Origin: Eucalyptus grandis
Taxonomy: Eukaryota; Streptophyta; Magnoliopsida; Myrtales; Myrtaceae
Reading direction: 5' to 3'
Assembly: GCF_016545825.1 (NCBI RefSeq)
Contig: NC_052614.1
Span: 16,572,559 to 16,636,558, forward strand
Length of the DNA: 64,000 nt
The notes under the pieces are model-generated. The model was not told where the DNA came from and did no database searches. It saw only the letters and a program-made list of their open reading frames with translations. Every line of letters begins with the position of its first letter. The stretch's first letter is position 1. Of this stretch, positions 11,365 to 21,322 are shown piece by piece. The position numbers were made by a program, and so were the translations under genes.

Positions 11365-11961
11365 GAACAATTTACATAATTTTTTTTTCTAAACATGATA
11401 AATTCTTTGTCCCGCTCAGAGAACTCACCCACAAAAATTTGAAAGGACAAGGAAAAATAGAAAAAAGAAAAGAAAAAAAAGAGTTGATTCAAATTTACAG
11501 ACCGCCACGACCAGCACAAGCGGATCATCTTCCTATGTATCTTTTGTGCCATATTTACTATGTTTGGCCCTACAATGGTGATCTTCGTACTAATACTTAC
11601 CTCTATGCTCCGAAGGTTGAGCTCAGCCCCGTCTCTACCCTCCCTATCTTTTGTGCATCGAGTAAATATGGCACAAAAGATCATGAGGGCAAAGACGAGG
11701 CTGAGCTCAACCCCCGGGGCATTGAAGTAGGTATTAGCACGAAGATCACCATAGCGGAGCCAAGCATAGCAAATATGGCACAAAAGGTAAATAGGATGAT
11801 GATCTGCTCGTGCTGGTCGTGGTGGTCTGTAATTTTGAATTAACTCTTTTTTTCTTTTCTTTTTTTTCTTTTTTTCCTTGTCCTTACAAATTTTTGTGGG
11901 TGAGTTTTGTGAGGAGGGCGGATAATTTATCATGTTTAGAAAAAGTTATGTAAACTATTTC
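11365..11961. repeat. Palindrome unit 4
   Basis: Complete unit, centre near 11665. It supports the longest open frames of the array on both strands (219 codons on the minus strand at 11274-11933 and 134 codons on the plus strand at 11439-11843). The two proteins share segments such as LPMYLLCHI-like strings because the arms are inverted copies. Confidence 0.85.
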
Positions 11962-12097
11962 CTAAACAATTTACATAATTTTTTTCTAAACATAACATAA
12001 ACTGGTCGTTTAGTTCCTAAGCAGTTTACATGACTTTTCTAAGCATAAAGTTCTAAACAGTCTAGAAATTTGAAAAAGTTTCTAACTCACTGTTCCT

Positions 12098-12653
12098 AAA
12101 CAGTTTACATAACCTTTTTCTAAACATTATAAATTCTCCGCTCTTCTCAAAGGAGCTCACCCAAAAATATTTGCAAGGACAAGGAAAAAAAGAAAAAAAA
12201 TGAGTTAACTCAAAATTACAAATCGCCACGACTGACACGGCGGATCATCTTCCTATATATTTTTTGTGCCATATTTGCTATGCTTGGCCTTGCCATGGTG
12301 ATTTTCTTGCTAATACCTACCTTTATGCCCCCGGAAGTCAAGCTTAGCCCCATCTCTTCCCTCCCTATCTTTTGTGCATTGAGTAAATATGGCACAAAAG
12401 ATAGGACGGAAGACACGAGGTTGCACTTGACCTCTAGGGGCATAATGGTAGGTATTAGTACGAAAATCACCATTGTAGGGCAAAGCATAGCAAATATGGC
12501 ACAAAAGATACATAGGAAGATGATCCGCTCGTGGCGGTCGATCATTTTGAATTAACTCTTTTTTTTTCCTTGTCCCTACAAATTTTTGTGAGTGAGTTCT
12601 ATGAGGAGGGCGGAGAATTTATGATATTTAGAAAAAGTTATGTATACTATTTT
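12098..12653. repeat. Palindrome unit 5
   Basis: Complete unit, centre near 12385, with the loop gagtaaatatggcacaaaag well preserved. Confidence 0.85.
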
Positions 12654-12787
12654 CAAAACAGTTTACATAACTTTCTCTAAACATAAACTAAATTGTTCGT
12701 TTAGTTCTTAAAACAGTTTACATGACTTTTATAAACATAAAGTTCCAAATAGTCGAGAAATTTTAAATGTCCGAACTCACCATTCCT

Positions 12788-13582
12788 AAACAGTTTATAT
12801 AAATTTTTCTAAACATCATAAATTCTCCGCCCTCCTCAAAGAGCTCACTCACAAAAATTTGCAGGGACAAGGAAAAAAAGAAAAAACAGAGTTAACTCAA
12901 AATGGCAGACCGCTACAACCGGCAAAGCGGATCATCTTCCTATTTATCTTTTGTGCCATATTTGCTATGCTTGGCCCTGCCATAGTGATCTTCGTGCTAA
13001 TACTTGCCTCTATGCCCCTTGGAGGTCAAGCTCAGCTCTGTCTCTTCCTTCCCTATCTTTTGTACATCAAGTAAATTTGGCACAAAAGATAGGGAGGGAA
13101 GAGACAGGCCGAGCTTCGACCTCCGAGGGCATAGAGGTAAGTATTAGCACGGATATCACTATGACGGGGCCAAGCATAGCAAATATCACAAAACATTCAT
13201 AGGAAGATTTTTTTTTTTTTTTTTGTCCTACTCTATGCCTACTCTACACTCACTCTACACTCACTCTTAGACTTTTGCCCTACCTCTTGCAGGGTGTGGG
13301 AGTCGAAACCCACTCCTGAAACTTACTCGTCCCCACCCCATCCCCCTGAGAAGGTGGAGATTTGAACCCCTCACCTCCCCCTTCCATGTTGGAAGGGTGG
13401 CCACTAGGGCGAATGCCGGTGGTCACATACATAGGAAGATGATCCGCTCTGCCAGTTGTGGCGGTCTGTCATTTTGAGTTAACTTCAATTTTTTTTTCTT
13501 GTCCCTGCAAATATTTGTGGGTGAGTTCTCCGAGGAGGGCGGAGAATTTATCATGTTTAGAAAAATTTATGTAAACTGTTTC
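12788..13582. repeat. Palindrome unit 6 (interrupted by a SINE)
   Basis: Left arm 12788 to about 13070, right arm about 13080-13582. A SINE is inserted in the right arm at 13209-13429 with a target duplication, so the uninterrupted unit would be about 560 bp. Confidence 0.85.
13198..13440 (-). mobile_element. SINE (family A) with 11-bp target duplication
   Basis: The body is 13209-13429 in reverse orientation: a T-run at the left is the poly(A) tail, and on the minus strand a tRNA-like box A region (ccctagtggccac) precedes a box B gggttcaaatct. The flanking duplicates are cataggaagat at 13198-13208 and 13430-13440, the target belonging to the palindrome arm. The same family occurs at about 36.9 and 38.15 kb. 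SINEs are transcribed by RNA polymerase III and mobilised by LINE machinery in trans. Confidence 0.85.
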
Positions 13583-13747
13583 GGTTTAGTTTCTAAACGG
13601 TTTACATGACTTTTCTAATCATAAAGTTCTAAACAATCTAGAAATTTGAAAAGTGTCGAACTCACCGTTCCTAAACAGTTTACATAACCTTTTTCTATAC
13701 ATTATAAATTCTCCGCTCTCCTCAAGGAGCTCACCCAATGCACGAGC

Positions 13748-13915
13748 AGATCATCTTCCTATGTATCTTTTGTGCCATATTTGTTATGCTTGGTCCCGTC
13801 ATGGTGATCTTTGTAACGACCTAGGCCCCATGAGCAGATCATCTTCATATGTACCTTTTGTGCCATATTTGCTATGCTTGGCCTCGTCATGGTGATCTTT
13901 GTAACGACCCGAGCT
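13748..13915. repeat. Short tandem duplication at the TRIM edge
   Basis: The string gagcagatcatcttc... through gtgatctttgtaacgacc occurs twice (13744-13822 and 13831-13910). The first copy ends with gtaacgacctaggcccc, a scrap of TRIM end, so the duplication includes both the target arm and the first bases of the TRIM and must post-date insertion. Confidence 0.75.
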
Positions 13916-14528
13916 CTACTGTGTAATTGTCCGCTTTGGACACTAAATCCCCACGGCTTTATGGCTTAAAATGCATCACCTGGGGACAAGGTTGCACTCA
14001 GACATTCCTTTCCCCAAACCGATATTGTCTGCTTTGGCGGCCCCACAATGGGCTCCTCACGGGTTTGTTTTCAGCGTAGCAGAAGCGTACATGAAACACG
14101 TCACACAGATTAGAGGGACCTAAGCCTTATAAACTAGTCCCAGGACTTTCCCCTAAGCGATGTGGGATAGGAGATGTGCCCCCGCGCTTGGGCCGTCACA
14201 TTCTCCCTCTTTTGGGAGCACAACGTCCTCTCTGTGGCCCTACACGCGGTTGGGAGTCGGCTCTGATACCCATTTGTAACGACCCGGGCTCCACTGTGTA
14301 ATATTGTTTGCTCTAGACACTTCCTTTTCTCAAATTGATATTGTCCACTTTGGGGTGCGGCCCCACAGTGGGCCCCTCACGGGTTTGTTTTCAGCGCAAC
14401 GGAAGCGTACGTGAAACACGTCACACAGATTAGAGGAACCTAAGCTTTATAAACTAGCCCCAGGACTCCTCCTATCCCCCCTAAGCGATGTGAGACAAGA
14501 GACGCACTCCCACGCTTGGGCTGTCACA
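13900..14528 (-). mobile_element. TRIM retrotransposon, complete, with 5-bp target duplication
   Basis: On the minus strand the element runs LTR (14528-14275, 254 bp), a 74-bp interior, LTR (14200-13900, 301 bp). Both LTRs start tgtgac and end gtcgttaca. The interior starts with a primer-binding site like the initiator methionine tRNA complement but with one extra G (tgggtatcagagcc, 14272-14259) and ends with a polypurine tract (aaaagaggg agaa, about 14213-14201). The target duplication is atctt at 13895-13899 and 14529-14533. The LTRs differ by an insertion of about 50 bp and scattered changes, so the insertion is not recent. It has no coding capacity, as expected for TRIMs, and would depend on another element's proteins. 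Confidence 0.92.
14201..14274 (-). other. TRIM interior: PBS and polypurine tract
   Basis: Only 74 bp separate the LTRs. The primer-binding site abuts the upstream LTR after two bases and the purine tract abuts the downstream LTR directly. The extra G in the primer-binding site, relative to the usual tggtatcagagc, would weaken priming. Confidence 0.85.
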
Positions 14529-14976
14529 ATCTTCTTGCTAATACCTACCTCTATGTTCTCGGAGGTTGAGCTCAACCCCGTCTCTTCCCTCCCTATCTTT
14601 TGTGCCTCCAGGGACATAAAGGTAGGTATTAACACGAAGATTACCATGACGGGGCTAAACATAGCAAATATGGCACAAAAGATACATAGGAAGATGATCC
14701 GCTCATGCCAATCGTGGCAATCTATCATTTTGAATTAACTCTTTTTTTTCTTTTTTTCCTTGTCCCTGCAAATTTTTGTGAGGAGAGCGGAGAATTTATG
14801 ATGTTTAGAAAAAGTTATGTAAACTGTTTTGGAAAGAGTGCCAAAACAATTTACACAACTTTTTCTAAACATAAACTAAATTGTTCATTTAGTTCCTAAA
14901 TAGTTTACATGACTTTTCTAAACACAAAATTCTAAACTATCGAGAAATTTTAAAAAGTTCTGAACTCACCGTTCCT

Positions 14977-15508
14977 AAACAGTTTACATAACTTTTTTCT
15001 AAACATCATAAATTCTCCGCCCTCCTTAGAGAACTCACCCATAAATATTTGTAGGGACAAGGAAAAAAAAAAAAAAAAAAAGGAGTTAACTCAAAATGAT
15101 AGACCGCCACGACCGGCAAAGCGGATCATCTTCCTATGTACCTTTTTTTTTGCTATATTTGCTATGCTTGGCTCCGCCATGGTGATATTCGTGCTAATAC
15201 CTACCTCTATGCCCCCGGAGGTTGAGCTCAGCCCTGTCTATTTCCTCCCCATCTTTTGTGCCATATTTACTCGATGTACAAAGGATAGGGAGGGAAGAGA
15301 CGGGGCTAAGCTTGACATAGGTAGGTATTAGCACGAAAATCACCACGGCAAGGCCAAGCATAGCAAATATGGCACAAAAGATAAATAGGAAGATGATATG
15401 CTCGTGCCGGTGTGGCGATCTCTGCCATTTTGAGTTAACTCCTTTTTTCTTTTTTCCTCATCCTTGCAAATTTTTGTGGGTGAATTCTGTGAGAAGGGCG
15501 GAGAATTC
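14977..15508. repeat. Palindrome unit 8
   Basis: Left arm complete; the right arm ends early at gagaattcag, where the spacer's tttacataac begins. The centre is near 15275, and part of the inner right arm (the gaggtcgagctc complement) is deleted. Confidence 0.85.
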
Positions 15509-15636
15509 AGTTTACATAACTTTTTCTAAACATAAACTAAATTGTTCGTTTAGTTCCTAAACAGTTTACATGACTTTTCTAAACATAAAATTCTAAACAA
15601 TGTAGAAATTTGAAAAGTTCCGAACTCATTGTTCCT

Positions 15637-16203
15637 AAACAATTTACATAACATTTTTTCTAAACATCATAAATTCTCCACTCTCCTCAAAGAACTCACC
15701 CACAAAAATTTGTAGGGACAAGGAAAAAAAGTAAAAGGAGTTAACTCGTAATGAAAGATCGCCACGATCGACATGAGTGGATCATCTTCCTATGTAACTT
15801 TGGTGTGCCATATTTGCTATGCTTGGCCCTGCCATGGTGATCTTCGTGTTAATACCTATCTCTATGCCTCAGAAGTCGAGTTGAGTCCAGCCTCCTGCCT
15901 CCCTATCTTTTGTGCATCATTTACTCGATGCACAAAAGATAGGGGGGCAAGAGACCGGACTAAGCTCAACCTCCGGGGACATAGAGGTAGGTATTAGCAT
16001 GAATATCATCATGGCGGGGCCAAGCATAGCAAATATGGTACAAAAAATAAATAGGAAGATGATCAGCTCGTGCCGATCATGACGGTCTATCTGAGTTAAC
16101 TATTTTCTTCTTTTTTTCCTTGTCCCTGCAAATTTTTGTAAGTGAGTTCTCTGAGGAAGGCGGAGAATTTATGATGTTTATAAAAAGTTCTATAAACTGT
16201 TTC
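15637..16203. repeat. Palindrome unit 9
   Basis: Complete unit, centre near 15925, with diverged outer right arm. It is followed by the spacer and the truncated start of a tenth unit (16338-16380). Confidence 0.85.
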
Positions 16204-16372
16204 CAAAAATAGTTTACATAACTTTGTTCTAAACATAAACTAAATTGTAGTTTAGTTTCTAAACATTTTACATGACTTTTCTAAACATAAAATTCTAAAC
16301 AATCTAGAAATTTGAAAAAGTTCAGGACTCACCGTTCCTAAACAATTTACATAACTTTTTCTAAACGTCATA

Positions 16373-16494
16373 AATTCTTCAGTTGAGTGGATGCCAAGAA
16401 GATGCTATGGTCATGAACAGCTTTTCCGCTTTATTCTCCTTATTTTATGTCTAAAGGAGTGTAATGGACATAATTCTTCAGTTGAGTGGATGCC
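16373..16494. repeat. Short direct repeat at the array boundary
   Basis: aattcttcagttgagtggat occurs at 16373 and again at 16471. The first copy is exactly where the palindrome array stops, so the boundary may have formed by slippage or end joining involving the kinase 3' flank. Confidence 0.6.
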
Positions 16495-16755
16495 AGTCTG
16501 TAAATGCATAGTTTCGAGTTTCAGCTTTTTCACAGCTCATTGACCGTGTGCATGCATATTTGTGATTAGACTCGCCTCCCTCATCATTTTTTGCACACAA
16601 CGTTGAGAAGATCTTCCATGAAAGAAGGAAAGGCCTAAAAAAGTGATATTTTACTAGTCAACTCTAGAAAACAAAAAACACACAGAAAAATCATCTGTCA
16701 TCAGTTGTCCTGATTAGTTCTCAGTTTATGTTTCTGTCCATCCAAGCAATGAGGA

Positions 16756-19449
16756 TCAAGATGTGATGTAGGATGCTTCCATTGAACTTGTTGAAAGCTA
16801 AAACACAACCAAGATTAGTGTTTAGTCATACCTGACGAGGACTCAAAACGGGAGAACATGATCCATAGCCTACAGAGGGAGAACTAGGTCCACGGCTTAC
16901 AACGGTAGAACTTGGTCCAGGGCTGTAACTATTACCGCTGCTGCTTTCTAAGTTGCTTCCAAAATCCCTTAGCCGGTTAAGCTCTGGCAATACAACCGTC
17001 CCAAGATCAGGTCTATCCTTCTTTCGCAGCTCTGCGCGCATGAGAGCCAATTTTGCAAATGCTAAAGCCTCTTCCACTGGCCAATCCGGCACTGCTGGAT
17101 CAAGCATCTCTTCAAACGTTCCCTTCTCGATGGCAGTTCTAACATGGTGGGACAGCCCCATTGCACGTTGAACTGTGATTATTTGAAGCAACATTATCCC
17201 GAAGGAGTACACGTCTGATTTGGTGGTTAATTTGCCCGTCTGTTGATACTCCGGGTCTATATAACAAAACGTTCCTGCAGCCGAAGTCATGTGAAATTGT
17301 GTGACAGTGTCTGCTACAGCAGGGGGGACCAACCTCGCTAGGCCCACGTCACTAATCTTGCTCTTGTAGTTGCGGTCTAAGAGGATGTTGGCTGGTTTGA
17401 GGTCCCCATGAACAAGAGGCTCAGGCTTGGATTGGTGGAGAAACAAAAAAGCTGTTGCGATTTCAGCTGCTATATCAAACCGTTTCTGCCACGAAATCGG
17501 AGGGGTTTTGACTTTTCGAAATAGGCGGTCTTCGAGACTGCCGCAGTCCATGTATTCGTACACCAAGCATCCATACTCCGGGCACGCTCCTAAAAGGAGG
17601 ACCATGTTTGGATGTCTCATGCAGGTCAGAACCTCGACCTACATTTTTGGCATAAGCAATTAGCATTATGAGATAAAATGGGAAACATAGAACATAAATG
17701 TTTTGTATAAATTAGCTGAAAATATGTTCTTTCAAATGGTGCGGGTCACTCCACCTACTCCCCCAATCGTGTCATTTCCTCATATTCGGAGATTCTAAAA
17801 CTGATGGCTCCAGAGATGCATTCATTCAAGCCAGAAGATCTTAGTATGCATTGAGATTAATCAAAGGCTCTAATTCTCATTCATCAGGCCTACCGACCAA
17901 CAAATCCAAAGAAAACTATATATATATATATTTTTTTTTTTGGGTGCGCGCATGGGTGGAACGCAAGCAACCAACAAAAAATTATGTACCTCTTGATGGA
18001 ATTGCTTTTTACCTTGAACAGCATCAGGTCGTAACACCTTGATTGCTACATACGTGTGGTCGAGCTTTCCCTTGTATACTGGCCCTTATCCGCCTTCGCC
18101 AATCTTATTTGTCTTCGAGAATGTGTCAGTTGCTTCCTCGATTTCTTGTATGGTGTATCTACTGTATCGGGTATCATTCTGGTACAAAGCACTCAGTGCT
18201 CGAACCTTTCTTTTGACTCTAGCTTGGCTTTTATCTCGGCTTGTTTCCTTCTCTGTGCCTCCATTTCAGCTAGCTTCTGCGCCTTATCTGCTGCTTCAAT
18301 GGCAGCTTTGCACTTGGCCTTTTCCATCTCGGCCAGAGCAAGAGCTGCCTCTTCTGCATGCCTGGCTTCCTCTAACTTACGAGCTTCTTGAATCTTCAGC
18401 AGATGAACTTCTTCAGCCTACGAAAAAACAATACAATCCCCATGATACTCAGTTACATTCAATACCTTTTCCATAGCTTCAAAAAAGGTGCACCAACGAT
18501 ATACAAAAAGCTTATCCAAGTTGCATGTCCAATATATCCATCGCCAATTATAGAATAATCTGACAGCATATTAACATGATGTATTTACGAACTAAATAAA
18601 AGTTCCTGTCCGCAAGACAGGAAGATATGCATAGGCCTCAATCTTGCATTTTGTAATGGTAACTTATCTTCATCCATCCACAAGTGCCAATTCTTTCACT
18701 GTTAAATTGAAGGCTACTGCGAGTATTTGTCAATAATTATATCGTAGAATGAGAATATAACAAGTGAAGGAAGGATTCTGCAGTTACCACTCTATAATAG
18801 ATCAAGTTGGTGGATTTGTCAAACATTTTGGAAAGTTCCGTAAAATATCGTCTAGATATATATTAGAAACAAACGGGCACAAAGGGTATCCCCATGAACT
18901 ATCAAGGAAGTCATCCGTGCATCAAAATTTGAAGACATAATGTTACCTGCTTTTGGCGGAGAGGGCCTCTTTGCAAGCAGTACTGTACATGTCCATGGTT
19001 TGCTTAAGTTCAAGCTTGAGTCTTTTCATTTCGGCCTCTAGATCTCGCTGTAAAGAGCCACCAATTGTTCTCAGATAGTGAAAATTGGATCGAACATTTT
19101 GAAAATATGATTGTGAACTGCCGTGCATAGACATCGATGCGGTAACTCACAATTATAGAGAGGTTGTACTTACAGAAGATTGAGTGATGGAGGAAGATGA
19201 TGGCGAATCTGACTCTACCATACTGAAATCAAATTTCTGGTCCCCCAAATCCATCGATCCTAAAGAAATAGACCCCCAAATATCACTCTCGTCGGATGTA
19301 GAATTTCGCTGTGGCGAAGGACTGAGCCCACGGAAGTCATAATTGTCTAGCGACAGATTCACCACAGCAGCTAAGATCCATCGTCGCGCCTCGCCTCGCG
19401 CGCCCCGCGCTTGGTCTTTTTGTTCTTTGCAGTTTCGTTTCTTCTTCAA
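16756..19449 (-). pseudogene. USP-type receptor-like cytoplasmic kinase (RLCK-IX), truncated and mutated
   Basis: Five exons can be read on the minus strand with good splice sites: 19449-19174 (linker with SLGSMDLGDQKFDFS), 19047-18947 (coiled coil, LEAEMKRLKLELKQTMDMY), 18417-17990 (rest of coiled coil, then kinase N-lobe with GEGG, GPVYKG and VAIKVL), 17638-16832 (C-lobe with HGDLKPANILL, SDVGLARL, the IDPEYQQTG activation segment and SDVYSFGIMLLQ) and 16797-16756 (short tail ending at a TGA). HGD and DVG instead of HRD and DFG are normal for this class. Family members add an N-terminal universal-stress-protein domain, and some a C-terminal U-box; neither is present, and a LINE lies upstream. 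Exon 2 appears to have lost one base before its donor (frame mismatch with exon 3), and the glycine loop has a stop (18088-18086) where a tyrosine is expected. I therefore call a pseudogene, though the C-lobe frame is intact for 264 codons. Confidence 0.85.
18086..18088 (-). other. Nonsense codon in the kinase glycine loop
   Basis: The codons around it read GEGG, stop, GPVYKG. TAA replaces the TAT/TAC tyrosine of the usual GEGGYGPVYKG loop. The downstream exon frames remain open, which suggests a fairly recent mutation or a sequencing error. Confidence 0.85.
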
Positions 19450-19742
19450 TTTTTATTAACGGTTTTGGCGCTCTCCGCCTGGTGGTTTCCCAGGTTGAAA
19501 CCGCGTCGGTTTGGGGAGGTTTCGCGGGAGGTTTCGAACCGTCCGTGAGACGCCCGGGCTCTTTTGATTTTGAACGGGCGGAAGGCTGTGCTTCCGTACG
19601 CTCTCGCGTTGATTAGACCCCGTGGACCCTACCGAGGGGTGGCGTGGGTGATAGGTGGTGGGCCCTGATTGGACAGAAGGTGATGTGTAATTGATTTAAT
19701 AATCTACGCTGGTCACCTGATCTAAATTTCAAGATCAATTCG
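19450..19742. other. GC-rich flank between kinase remnant and LINE
   Basis: About 250 bp with raised GC and several CG dinucleotides (for example cgtacgctctcgcg near 19596). It may be an old promoter or 5' leader. No upstream kinase or USP exon can be read here. Confidence 0.35.
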
Positions 19743-19949
19743 AATTTTTTTTTTTTTTTGATCGAAACATATAAGTATTATTTATGCATTCATCAAAGTA
19801 CATCCAGATACTATTGCATCAGCAGCAACAAGATCCTGCAAAATGTAAGGTAAAGATGTTCCAATTATGAGCTAGGTCAAGTCTACCATGGGCCTTGGCG
19901 GCCCATTCGGCTCCATTGGCCTCCCTACGACAACTACAGACGCACGCTA

Positions 19950-21253
19950 GGGTATTCGGGAGCGAGCTGAAAGTTCGTTGAAGAGCATTCTTTCTTCCCA
20001 TGGTGGCGTCTTCTTCCTGTGGACTATATCAATCAAAATTTGACAGTCAGATTCGATTACTATATTTCCTGTGTTGATGCCTTGATTCCTCATATGATGC
20101 AGAGTGAAGGTGAGCGCTTGAACTTCAGATTGAAACGCTGAGGCTGCTGGAAATCGCTTGGTGTAGACATCTGTTAGAATACCCTGATGATTTCGACTAA
20201 CACATGCCATCGTTCCTTCTTGGCTACTGGGTAGTAAGATCCGTCGATATTGCATTTGAGGAAGTCGCGTCTTTGGAGGTTTCCACGGATGGACGGCATC
20301 GCGGATAGTCTCCCTTGTTCTCGGATCTCGCTCGCATCGAAGAAGATCGGAGGCTGGACGGTGCAAGGGCGTCGTCCACTGCTCGATGGGGATCCGGTGG
20401 TGTGTGGCGAAAAATCCAGCTGTTGCGCATACACCAGACTTGCCACAAGATCTGCGCTATTGTTGCCAAACCAGGTATGAGCCTTTGATTTGTTGCTCGT
20501 TCCGTGATCCATACATCAATCCTTTGTATTGTAGTAGATGAGACTGAAATGTTAACCTTAGGATGCTTCCATACATCGATTGTCCAGGGACAGAAAAAGA
20601 ATAGGTGTTCAATCGTTTCAGGAGTCCTGAGATTACATAGACTGCATATGGGAGTGGGAGAAATATGTCGATGAAACAAATTTGCTTTGGTTGCAAGGGC
20701 ATTATGACAAAGTGACCACATAAAAGTGCGAATTTTGGGCTCTGTGTTCATAGACCAGATCTTACGCCACAATATTTTTGGGTTCTGATGCGATGAAGAT
20801 GCCTGGGGAACCGTTGATGTGCATGTCATGCTAACCACTGATCTATAATTACTCTTAACCGTGTGATTTCCATCCTTGGTAGGCATCCAGACTAACAAAT
20901 CTTTAGCATGGACAGGTCGTATAGGAATTTTAACAATTTCGGTGCTTACCGGAGTATCGAATAGCTGTTGAATCAGAGGAAAATTCCATGTTTGGGTAAG
21001 AGGATCAATAAGATCGGCCACCCGCTCTGGCTCCTCCCCTCAGTTGCCGTCCACCTATTGTGCCAATAGGTAGCCACTTATCTTCCCGAATCCTTATATT
21101 CGTGCCATCCCCAACCGACCAACAGATATGAGGTAGGATGGCCTCTCGACCGAGAAGAAGACTCTGCCATCCCCACGAAGATCGTGTACCTCTAGCTGCC
21201 TTTTGGAAATTCACCGAACGAAAATACAACCCCTTAAAAACTTGACCCCACAA
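19950..21253 (-). pseudogene. LINE ORF2, zf-RVT and RNase H region
   Basis: The minus strand gives GDGTNIRIREDKWLP, then KILWRKIWSMNTEPKIRTFMW and CSLCNLRTPETIEHLFFFC, the zinc-binding zf-RVT region, followed across frame breaks by CNIDGSYYPVAKKE and GNIVIESDCQILIDIV, an RNase H of the plant LINE type. At least three frame changes occur. The long open frame at 21021-20224 covers the zf-RVT part. Confidence 0.82.
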
Positions 21254-21322
21254 CGAGCCCGGTTGGTGGATTAGTCGCCAAGCCTACTTCCCAAGCATCG
21301 CTTTGTTAAAAGCCATCAAATC

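Larger units (their letters stand above)
13673..14830. repeat. Palindrome unit 7 (interrupted by a TRIM)
   Basis: The left arm begins at 13673, loses its cacccacaaaaatttg part near 13735, and contains an 80-bp tandem duplication before the TRIM. The right half resumes at 14534 (cttgctaatacctacctc) and ends near 14830. Confidence 0.8.
9240..16380. repeat. Tandem array of about nine long palindromes
   Basis: A repeat of roughly 680 bp recurs from 9240 to 16380. Each unit is itself a long imperfect palindrome: a left arm running aaacagtttacataac, ctaaacatcataaattc, ccgccctcctcagagaact, cacccacaaaaatttg, gcggatcatcttcctatg, tatcttttgtgccatatt, catggtgatcttcgtgc, taatacctacctctatgc, then a short centre around a dozen or so bases (cacaaaagat...), then the same strings in reverse complement ending gttatgtaaactgttt. 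About 130 bp of non-palindromic spacer containing gttctaaacagtctagaaat separates units. Unit 6 is interrupted by a SINE and unit 7 by a TRIM. Both ends of the array are truncated arms (9241 and 16338-16380). Because the arms are inverted, the same short peptide frames appear on both strands; I do not regard these as genes. This may be a foldback transposon amplified in tandem, a satellite, or a hairpin-RNA locus. Confidence 0.9.

Noticed and set aside
9240..16380. CRISPR-like array
   Set aside because: Units are about 680 bp palindromes with AT-rich spacers that are themselves repeated; plant context; no cas genes.
20250..20480. 76-codon plus-strand frame
   Set aside because: Antisense shadow inside the LINE RNase H region.
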